Source: Thalassolituus marinus
GTDB taxonomy: Bacteria; Pseudomonadota; Gammaproteobacteria; Pseudomonadales; Oceanobacteraceae
Direction: 5' to 3'
DNA: 37,023 nt
NCBI RefSeq assembly: GCF_020320395.1
Contig: NZ_JAEDAH010000006.1
Coordinates: forward strand, 1 to 37,023
This document shows positions 24,215 to 31,637 of this stretch, in pieces. Made by a program: the position numbers and the translations under genes. Positions within the stretch are counted from its first letter, which is position 1, and each line of letters starts with the position of its first letter. The notes under the pieces were generated by a model, which did no database searches, was not told the origin of the DNA, and saw only the letters and a program-made list of their open reading frames with translations.

Positions 24215-26725
24215 ATGAACAGCAGTGGATCAAGGCCTGAATGGCTCTATCCGGCCGATGACCAGCGCCGCGACGATATGCTCGCGGCGGATGGTCAGCT
24301 CCTGCCGCACTGGCAGGATGTGCTGGACAGCCTTAACGGCCTTGAGGATATAGCCGCCCGTCAGCAGAAAGCGCTGCGTATTCTGCGTGACGACGGTGCC
24401 ACCTATAACATTTACGGCGACAGTACCGGCCAGAGCACCACCTGGAATCTGGATCTGGTGCCCAACATCATTGCCAGTGATGAGTGGGCGGATGTGGAGA
24501 GTGGCCTGCTTGAGCGGGCAGAGCTGTTCAATCTGTTGCTGCGCGATATCTATGGTGAGCGCTCACTGATCCGCACCGGCGTTATTCCGCCGGAGGCTAT
24601 CTTCTGCCATCGCGGTTTTTTACGTGCCTGTCACGGTATTCAGTTACCCGGCGAGCACGACCTGATTATGCATGCGGTGGATCTGATCCGTGACCCGCAG
24701 GGCCAGTATCTGGTGCTGGGCGACCGTACTCAGTCGCCGTCCGGTGCCGGCTACTCGCTGGAAAACCGCACCGTCATGTCGCGTGTTTTCCCGAGTCTGT
24801 TCCGCGACAGTCATGTACACCGCTTATCGACATTCTTTCAGCGTCTGCGTACCAAGCTGCTGAGTTTGTCGCCCAATCCGTCGCAGGCGCGGGTCGTCCT
24901 GCTGACCCCGGGGCCGCACAACGAAACCTATTTCGAACACGCCTATATGGCCAACTATCTGGGCTTCCCGCTGGTTCAGAGCGATGACCTGATGGTGCGT
25001 AATGGTTTCCTGTGGATGAAATCGCTGGAAGGCCTGAAGCGTGTCGATGTATTGCTGCGCCGGGTAGACGACTGGTTCTGTGATCCGGTGGAGTTGCGCG
25101 CCGATTCGCGTCTGGGCGTGCCGGGCATGCTCGAAGTGGTACGTGCCGGCAATCTGGTGGTGGCTAATCCGCTGGGTTCGGGCATTGTCGAAAACCCGGT
25201 GTTCCTGCGCTATCTGCCGGACATCGCCAAAGCATTGCTCGGCCGCGAGCTGCGTCTCGGTTCGGTACACACCTACTGGTGTGGCGCCGAAGAAGATCTG
25301 GCCTATGTGCTGGAACATCTCAGCGAGCTTGTGATCAAGCCGGTTTACCGTCAGGCCGGCAGTAGCAGCGTACGTGCCTGTGAACTGGATGAACAGGGCC
25401 TGCTGCAGCTTAAGGCACGCATTCTGGCTGACCCGGTGCAATTTGTGGCGCAGCCTCATCTGGCCGCCGGACATTTGCCATCGCTGCACAATGAGATTCT
25501 GCAACCACGTCCGGCGTTGTTAAGAACCTTCGCGGTGGCCAGTGGTGAATCCTACAGCCTGATGCCTGGTGGTCTGACCCGGGTTGGCGCAGCGGAAAAC
25601 AGCTTTGTTATTGCCGGTCAGGCTGGTGCCCGCTCGAAAGACACCTGGGTGGTTGATTCTGACCACGAGCGCACCCTGATCAGCGAACAGCTGGACGACA
25701 GCGGTGCCCTGCGTGAAGCCGATCTGGTCAGTATGCCAAGCCGGGTAGTCGAGAATCTGTTCTGGATGGGGCGCTATGCCGAGCGTGCGGAATCCACACT
25801 GCGAATCCTGCGCACCACCTTTATTCAGTTCAACAGTGAGTCACCGGCGGGTAACGAGGTGAAAGACCATTTGCTGCGAGCGCTGCAGAACATGGCGGTA
25901 CTGGTACCGGCAGAACTCGGCGCCGACGAGCAACTGGATGAATGGGTTGAAAATGGCACCCTGTCGAACAGCATCAGCAGTAATCTGAATGCCATGCTGT
26001 TCTGTGCCGACCAGGCGAAAGAATTACTGTCTTCAGACACTTTCCGCGTTATTAACGATATCCGCGATGCACTGCAAAGCCTGCCAACCGAATTGACGGG
26101 CAACAAAGGTTCGGCGCCGGAAGAGGTACTGGATCCGCTGGTGACGGCACTCATGGCCTTTGCCGGATTAACCCAGGAAAGCATGAACCGCAGCTTCGGC
26201 TGGCGCTTTATGGAGCTGGGACGCCGTCTGGAACGGGCGCAGCAGATTAATACCGCTGTCACCAGTCTGTTGGTACCGGCCATGGCCGAAAGCGATCAGA
26301 ATCGTCTGGCAGAGGCATTATTGCTGACCCTGGAAACTCTGATCAGCTACCGCCGGCGTTACCGCGGTCGCATGAGTGTGGAAACCAGTCTGGATCTTAT
26401 ACTGCTCGACAGCAGCAACCCGCGCTCGTTGATGTATCAGCTGGAGCACATTGCTGAATATCTTAAAGCCATGCCGCAGCCGCCGGCGGTACTGCATGAG
26501 CTGACACTGGAAGAACGTACCCTGATGCAGGCAGAGGTGCTGGTGAAACTGACGCCACTGAAAGAATTCAGTCTCAGTGACGACGGTCAGCGACCGGCAC
26601 TGCTGCAGGCCATGTCGCAATGTCATCAGCTGCTGGGTCAGCTGAGTGACCAGATTACCGATAAGTACTTCGATCATCGTGAAGCATCGCAACAACTGGT
26701 GCGTAATTCCATGGAGATTCTGTGA
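24215..26725 (+). CDS. ATP-grasp/alpha-E fusion protein
   Basis: An 836-residue fusion of the two families that occur separately at the operon head. Residues 1 to about 490 are a COG2308 ATP-grasp domain (YNIYGDSTGQSTTWNLDLVP, SPSGAGYSLENRTVMSR, LTPGPHNETYFEHAYMA, GGLTRVG). Residues from about 506 onward are an alpha-E domain (RVVENLFWMGRYAERAEST). Compared with the first copy, the glycine-rich loop is VIKPVYRQAGSSSVR rather than PANESGGYGMLIGP, and NSSQGGG is replaced by IAGQAGAR. The ATP-grasp half may therefore be altered or inactive; that is inference. It starts 32 bp after the DUF2126 gene, the only real gap inside the operon, and overlaps the next gene. Confidence 0.9.
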   Translation: MNSSGSRPEWLYPADDQRRDDMLAADGQLLPHWQDVLDSLNGLEDIAARQQKALRILRDDGATYNIYGDSTGQSTTWNLDLVPNIIASDEWADVESGLLERAELFNLLLRDIYGERSLIRTGVIPPEAIFCHRGFLRACHGIQLPGEHDLIMHAVDLIRDPQGQYLVLGDRTQSPSGAGYSLENRTVMSRVFPSLFRDSHVHRLSTFFQRLRTKLLSLSPNPSQARVVLLTPGPHNETYFEHAYMANYLGFPLVQSDDLMVRNGFLWMKSLEGLKRVDVLLRRVDDWFCDPVELRADSRLGVPGMLEVVRAGNLVVANPLGSGIVENPVFLRYLPDIAKALLGRELRLGSVHTYWCGAEEDLAYVLEHLSELVIKPVYRQAGSSSVRACELDEQGLLQLKARILADPVQFVAQPHLAAGHLPSLHNEILQPRPALLRTFAVASGESYSLMPGGLTRVGAAENSFVIAGQAGARSKDTWVVDSDHERTLISEQLDDSGALREADLVSMPSRVVENLFWMGRYAERAESTLRILRTTFIQFNSESPAGNEVKDHLLRALQNMAVLVPAELGADEQLDEWVENGTLSNSISSNLNAMLFCADQAKELLSSDTFRVINDIRDALQSLPTELTGNKGSAPEEVLDPLVTALMAFAGLTQESMNRSFGWRFMELGRRLERAQQINTAVTSLLVPAMAESDQNRLAEALLLTLETLISYRRRYRGRMSVETSLDLILLDSSNPRSLMYQLEHIAEYLKAMPQPPAVLHELTLEERTLMQAEVLVKLTPLKEFSLSDDGQRPALLQAMSQCHQLLGQLSDQITDKYFDHREASQQLVRNSMEIL

Positions 26726-27603
26726 TGCGCTACCGGATAAAACACATTACCGAATATCAGTACGCCAGCCGCGTGTCTCATTGCTACAACATGGCCCACC
26801 TGATGCCGCGTAACAGTCGCCGCCAGCAGTGTCTGAGTACCCATCTGGATGTACAACCAGGCGCCGTGATTAACAGTAAGCGCGAAGATTATTTCGGCAA
26901 CTGGGCACATCACTTTGAGATTCATCAGCCGCATAAAAAACTGCGGATTGTCTCCACCTCCGATGTCGAAACCCGCGATCAGGTCAGCATGATGGATCTC
27001 GATCTGGGTGTAACCTGCGCTCAGGCGCGGATACTCATGCAGAGTAACCGCGACATCGACACGCTGATGGCACGTGAGTTCCTGCTGAACTCAGGCATGG
27101 TGCGTAAAGGTCAGACACTGGTGGATTACTGTGGCGATATATTTACCGAGGATAAACCGCTGCTGCGTGCCACGCTGGAGCTGACACAGCGTATTTTTAC
27201 CGATTTTAAATACAACCCACAGGCAACAACAATTGCCACACCGGTGGAGGAAGTACTGGAAAACCGCGAAGGGGTTTGTCAGGACTTTGCTCACTTGCAG
27301 ATAGCCTGTCTGCGCTCACTCGGTTTTGCTGCGAAATACGTTTCCGGTTATCTGGAAACCTTGCCGCCACCGGGGCAGGAGAAAATGGTCGGTGCGGATG
27401 CCAGTCACGCCTGGATATCGGTTTATGCGCCGGGCGAGGGCTGGTTTGAATTTGATCCGACCAATAATTGTATGGCTGCGGAGCAGCATATTATTACTGC
27501 CTGGGGGCGTGACTATTATGATGTAACACCGCTGTGCGGTGTCATCTTTGGTGGCGGAGAGAACCCCATTCTCAGCGTGTCCGTTGACGTTCAGCGTCTG
27601 TAG
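26725..27603 (+). CDS. Transglutaminase-like protease-fold protein
   Basis: A 292-residue cytoplasmic transglutaminase-like protein of the COG1305 group, with the N-terminal beta region (MRYRIKHITEYQYASRVSHCYN) and catalytic core. The predicted triad is intact: C185 (EGVCQDFAH), H228 (ADASHAWISV) and D244 (FEFDPTNN). A GTG two codons' worth earlier (26722) opens the frame, but the ATG at 26725 overlaps the preceding stop as TGATG and is preferred. It is the last gene of the operon. It ends 2 bp before a convergent gene, with both stop codons inside the palindrome AGGATCAGTGATCCT (27602-27616), leaving no room for a standard terminator. Confidence 0.9.
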   Translation: MRYRIKHITEYQYASRVSHCYNMAHLMPRNSRRQQCLSTHLDVQPGAVINSKREDYFGNWAHHFEIHQPHKKLRIVSTSDVETRDQVSMMDLDLGVTCAQARILMQSNRDIDTLMAREFLLNSGMVRKGQTLVDYCGDIFTEDKPLLRATLELTQRIFTDFKYNPQATTIATPVEEVLENREGVCQDFAHLQIACLRSLGFAAKYVSGYLETLPPPGQEKMVGADASHAWISVYAPGEGWFEFDPTNNCMAAEQHIITAWGRDYYDVTPLCGVIFGGGENPILSVSVDVQRL

Positions 27604-27605
27604 GA

Positions 27606-29783
27606 TCAGTGATCCTGCAGCCATTGGCTGACGTCTTTTTCGTTCAGCGCTGGTGCATAGTACCAGCCCTGAATTTCGTCGCACTCCAGCGCTTGCAGAA
27701 TGTTTTTCTGTGCAGCGGTCTCCACACCTTCGGCAGTAATGCTCAGGCCCATGTTGTGCCCGAGGCCGATCACCATGCGTGGAATACTGTCGTCCTGCTC
27801 GATATCAATAATAAATGCGCGGTCGATCTTCAGGCGTGTTACCGGTAATTCACGCAGTACGCTTAATGATGAAAATCCGGTGCCGAAATCATCAATAGCG
27901 ATTTTTACTCCTAACTGACGGATTTCGCTCAGACGGCTGACCAGTGAATTGAAATCATCGGCAGCCATAGACTCGGTAATTTCCAGTTCAATGGATGCTG
28001 GTGCGACGGCTGTGGATGCCAGAATATTCTGTAAGCGCAGAATAAAATCAGGCTCCTTCAGTTGTACCTGAGAAACATTGATGGCCATGGTCAGGTTCTG
28101 ATAACCCAGATCGTGCAGCTGCTTGAGGAATTCACAAGCGGAGCGCAGCACAAACAGTCCGAGTGCGACGATCATGCCGGATTTTTCCGCCAACGGAATA
28201 AAGCGGTCTGGTGGAATCATTTCACCATCAGCCGAGCGCCAGCGTAACAGGGCTTCAAAACCACTGGTTTTTCCTGTTCTGACACCAATTTTCGGTTGGT
28301 AGGTCAGGAACAGCTGAGTCTTGTTGAAAGCTTCTCGCAGGGCACCGAGCATGTGCATGCGCTCACGTACCTGTTGTCCCATGGTTTGCGAAAAATAACA
28401 GGCGCCACCGCGCTGATGTTGCTTAGCCTGCTTCAGTGCCAGATGTGCATCTTTAAGAATGTCTGAGCCGCTGGGCTGGCGTTGGCCAAGCTGAACCAGT
28501 CCTGATGTAGCGCTGACCCTGACCGGATCGCCATTACATAAAAATGCGGGGGAAAACAGGGTGCTGAGGCGTGCCGGTGTCAGTTGTTTATCGTCATCAA
28601 TAATGGCAAAAATATCGCTGCCAATCCGGGCGATGCGGCACTGACGAAACGTTGTATGCAGGCGCTGGTAAACCGCATTCAGTAAATCGTCACCAAATTC
28701 GTGGCCCAGTGTATCGTTGATGGTGGAAAAGTCATCGACATCGATGACGGCCAGAGTATTACCTTCGCGTACTTCCTGATCTGAACGCAGCCATTCCAGC
28801 AGCTGGTTTATGTTGGGAGTGTGCAGCATCGGGTCGGTGTAGGCCTGTTCACTCATACGGCTGTAAAGCACGACATTGTCAAAACCGACCGCCATGCTGG
28901 CACTGAACAGCTGAATAAGCCGCTGTTCATTGGCGCTTAGTGGACGGCGCAGATCAATGTAGGCAGCAAGACCTTTGGACGTATCAGAAGGGAAGTACAG
29001 CGCAATACCGTTGTGTTGCTGGTTGCTCTTTTTCTGCAGACATTGCTGTAATAATTCGCCAACCGACGCGGGTAGTAATGCCAGCGGCTCATTCAGCAGG
29101 TGACGGTAATGACCCGCAGCAGCGATTACGCGTGGCGGGGTATCGTCTTCTCCGTCTTCCGCACAGATCAGGCCTTCGGGGCTGATACCCAGCAGTACTG
29201 AGATCTGTACCACGATGCCTTCTGCAAAGCGTTGCATGCCTTGCAGGCGGGTGAGTTCGGTGCTGGCACTGACTACGGTTTCCAGCCCGCGCGATAAGTC
29301 CTGCTGATCCCGCATCTGGCGGTAAGCGCGGATGGCAGTGGTCAGGCTGGTAAACAAGCGAGTGCGGGTCAGTTCCGATTTGGTTTTGTAGTCGTTGATG
29401 TCGTAGTGACGGATGGTATCCATTTCCGGCGCATAGCCTGGCTGGCCGGTTCTCAGAATGATACGAATAAGGTGGTTATTCAGCTGTTCGCGGATGGTTC
29501 GTACCAGTTTCAGGCCTGCATCATCGCTTTCCATAACCACATCGAGCAGCATAACGGCAATATCTGGTATCTGATGAAGAATGGACAGAGCTTCGGCGGC
29601 GCTGTGGGCATGCAGCAGCTGAATACAGATGCCTTCAATTTCCAGCCCTCGTAACGCCAGTCGCGTTGCTTCATGGACATCCGGGTCATCATCGACGATC
29701 AGCAGGTTCCAGCAATGGCTGCTGTCATCGCCCGGTACGTGATCGTCTTCCTCGATAAACAGCAGGTCGTCAGAGTCGGTCAT
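27606..29783 (-). CDS. Response regulator with DUF3369, degenerate GGDEF and intact EAL
   Basis: A 725-residue output protein of a two-component system. A receiver domain comes first (acidic pocket LIVDDDP, phosphoacceptor D81 in VMLLDVVME), then a DUF3369 region (about 165-310), a GGDEF domain and an EAL domain. The GGDEF signature is replaced by GSDIF (residues 388-392), so cyclase activity is unlikely; such domains often bind GTP and regulate the partner. EAL appears active, with E510 in FEALLRW plus AINVSQVQL, LEITES, DDFGTGFSSL, LKIDRAF and AEGVET. It should act as a phosphorylation-controlled c-di-GMP phosphodiesterase. The start overlaps the upstream kinase stop (ATGA), making the kinase its near-certain partner. 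Confidence 0.92.
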   Translation of the reverse strand: MTDSDDLLFIEEDDHVPGDDSSHCWNLLIVDDDPDVHEATRLALRGLEIEGICIQLLHAHSAAEALSILHQIPDIAVMLLDVVMESDDAGLKLVRTIREQLNNHLIRIILRTGQPGYAPEMDTIRHYDINDYKTKSELTRTRLFTSLTTAIRAYRQMRDQQDLSRGLETVVSASTELTRLQGMQRFAEGIVVQISVLLGISPEGLICAEDGEDDTPPRVIAAAGHYRHLLNEPLALLPASVGELLQQCLQKKSNQQHNGIALYFPSDTSKGLAAYIDLRRPLSANEQRLIQLFSASMAVGFDNVVLYSRMSEQAYTDPMLHTPNINQLLEWLRSDQEVREGNTLAVIDVDDFSTINDTLGHEFGDDLLNAVYQRLHTTFRQCRIARIGSDIFAIIDDDKQLTPARLSTLFSPAFLCNGDPVRVSATSGLVQLGQRQPSGSDILKDAHLALKQAKQHQRGGACYFSQTMGQQVRERMHMLGALREAFNKTQLFLTYQPKIGVRTGKTSGFEALLRWRSADGEMIPPDRFIPLAEKSGMIVALGLFVLRSACEFLKQLHDLGYQNLTMAINVSQVQLKEPDFILRLQNILASTAVAPASIELEITESMAADDFNSLVSRLSEIRQLGVKIAIDDFGTGFSSLSVLRELPVTRLKIDRAFIIDIEQDDSIPRMVIGLGHNMGLSITAEGVETAAQKNILQALECDEIQGWYYAPALNEKDVSQWLQDH

Positions 29784-31480
29784 TTGCTATTCCTCTGGTC
29801 TGCCCCCGGGCTGTTTGCGTCATCACGTGACGGAGCGCACAGCGGAATGGTGAGCGTAGCCCGGGTGCCAGCCCCGGGGTCGCTGTCGATTGCGATGTTT
29901 CCGCCCAACAGCTCGGTCACAAGGCTGTAAACAATATGCAGCCCAAGTCCTGAGCCGCCGTTGCCCAACTTGGTGGTAAAAAACGGATCGAACAGACGGG
30001 CTTTATGTGCAGGATCTATCCCGCAGCCATTGTCACTGATGATCAGCGTGACCTCCTCAGCAGACGTCTGCGTCGCGCTGATAGAAACTTCGCGCTGGTC
30101 GATCCCTTCAAAAGCATGCATGACGGCGTTATTAACGATGTTCATCAGTACCTGCGTGAGGGGGCCGGGGTAGGAGTCCATCATCACTGCAATGGGAATG
30201 TCTTCACTCAGGGTAACCTGTGATTTTTTCAGCGTCGGGCTCAGCGTCAGCCGCAGTTCGTGCACCACTTCGGCCAGATTGAATTCCCGCCGCTGATAGC
30301 TGGACTGATCGACCGCGACCTGTTTAAAACTGGTAATCAGCTCAGCAGCTCGGCGCAGGTTACGGGCCATAATATCGACGCTCTCCCGTACCTCACTGAG
30401 AAAGCGTTCCAGCACTGAGCGCTTCAGACCCTGCTCCAGAGCGCGGGTCAGATCCCGTTCCATCTGTTGCAGTGAACTGCCAACCATAACGGCGTTGCCG
30501 ATTGGTGTGTTCAGCTCATGGGCGATGCCTGCGACCAGTGCTCCCAGGCTGGCGAGCTTCTCAGAACGCACCAGATCTTCCTGGGCACGTTGCAGGTATT
30601 CCAGCGTTTCTTTCAGTTCAGCGGTGCGCTCCTCGACCCGCTGTTCCAGCTCGTTGTTGAGTTCGGCCAGTGCCTTCTGCGCAAGGTGCTGGGCCGTCAT
30701 GTCGTAAAAGCTGACCATGACTTCGTCACCGACCTGGGCACCACCTATCAGGACGTAGCGTTCACATCCATCACCACAGCGGACTTTGTATTCTGCAGAA
30801 GGAATAACGCCGTTATGGTTGCGCATGTAGTTCAGGCTGTCTTCCCACGCTTTGCGGCCGTAACTGCGGTAATCCATATCCGGGTAGGCTCGCGTCCACC
30901 AGTCTTCCAGTGTCCGGATTTCGTCAGCGTTGTAACCGAACAGGTTCTGCCAGCGCTGATTGATAACATGCACTTCTTCACCACGGGTCAGTGCCAGTGC
31001 CACCGGCGCCTGCTCAAACAGCTGGCGAAAGCGCAGCTCACTTTGCTGCAGTGCTAAGGAACTGGATTGCTCGGCGGTGACATCCCGCAGAATGGCGACA
31101 AACCGGCTTTTGCGTCCCTCACCGGGAATCTCAACGGTACGTGCCGGATTAAGGCTGATCTGAGCGGTAAATGCTGCTCCGTCATGGCGCAGGTGCTGCC
31201 ACAGAAACTGCCGTGCTTCGCCATCCAGGGCGGCAGACATCAGGCGGTTAGCTTTTTGCTGCGACGACTCGCCATCGGGTTGTATTTCGGGGGACAGCTG
31301 GCCGGGATGACAGCCACAGAGTTGCTCGCGGGTCAGGCCATACAGATCGCAGGCGGCCTGATTACAGTTAATGATGATGTTGTCCTGCAGCAGCAACATG
31401 CCGTCGAATGCACTTTCGACCATCTCCTTATAGAAACTCTGATTGTCTCTGTCCTGCTGCCAATCCTTCTGCTCGCTCAT
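29780..31480 (-). CDS. PAS-PAS sensor histidine kinase
   Basis: A 566-residue soluble histidine kinase without transmembrane segments. Two PAS domains (about 16-140 and 150-265) are followed by a coiled coil (ELNNELEQRVEERTAELKET), HisKA dimerisation with H321 in GIAHELNTPIGNAVM, and HATPase_c (NIVNNAVMHAF, ISDNGCGID, GNGGSGLGLHIV). The HELNTPIGN form of the H-box is typical of kinases paired with DUF3369 regulators. No receiver domain is present. No heme or flavin ligand can be assigned to the PAS domains by eye, so the signal is unknown. It is translated ahead of and coupled to the EAL response regulator. Confidence 0.92.
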   Translation of the reverse strand: MSEQKDWQQDRDNQSFYKEMVESAFDGMLLLQDNIIINCNQAACDLYGLTREQLCGCHPGQLSPEIQPDGESSQQKANRLMSAALDGEARQFLWQHLRHDGAAFTAQISLNPARTVEIPGEGRKSRFVAILRDVTAEQSSSLALQQSELRFRQLFEQAPVALALTRGEEVHVINQRWQNLFGYNADEIRTLEDWWTRAYPDMDYRSYGRKAWEDSLNYMRNHNGVIPSAEYKVRCGDGCERYVLIGGAQVGDEVMVSFYDMTAQHLAQKALAELNNELEQRVEERTAELKETLEYLQRAQEDLVRSEKLASLGALVAGIAHELNTPIGNAVMVGSSLQQMERDLTRALEQGLKRSVLERFLSEVRESVDIMARNLRRAAELITSFKQVAVDQSSYQRREFNLAEVVHELRLTLSPTLKKSQVTLSEDIPIAVMMDSYPGPLTQVLMNIVNNAVMHAFEGIDQREVSISATQTSAEEVTLIISDNGCGIDPAHKARLFDPFFTTKLGNGGSGLGLHIVYSLVTELLGGNIAIDSDPGAGTRATLTIPLCAPSRDDANSPGADQRNSK

Positions 31481-31564
31481 CGGGCGGCCTTACGCTGTTT
31501 TTGTTTGCTTACAAGTTTAGACGCTGTGCTGCAGCCTGACGAAAAAATGAGCAATGGCGGGCAC

Positions 31565-31587
31565 AAAAAAGCCCGGACTGGCCGGGC
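31565..31587 (-). terminator. Intrinsic terminator of the heme protein gene
   Basis: On the minus strand, the GC-rich stem GCCCGG/CCGGGC with a 5-base loop (31571-31587) is followed by six U's (31570-31565). It lies about 50 bp downstream of the stop of the large heme protein and upstream of the kinase gene, separating the two units. Confidence 0.8.
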
Positions 31588-31605
31588 AAAAGGACTGTAC
31601 TGCAA

Positions 31606-31632
31606 TCAGCCGGGGCTACCAGCCCCGGCTGA
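31606..31632. terminator. Perfect 12-bp stem directly after the heme protein stop
   Basis: Arms 31606-31617 and 31621-31632 pair perfectly around the triloop ACC, starting 5 bp after the stop codon at 31638-31640. It lacks its own U-run but sits before the terminator at 31565-31587. Likely a 3'-end stabilising hairpin or part of a tandem terminator. Confidence 0.6.
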
Positions 31633-31637
31633 TGGGG

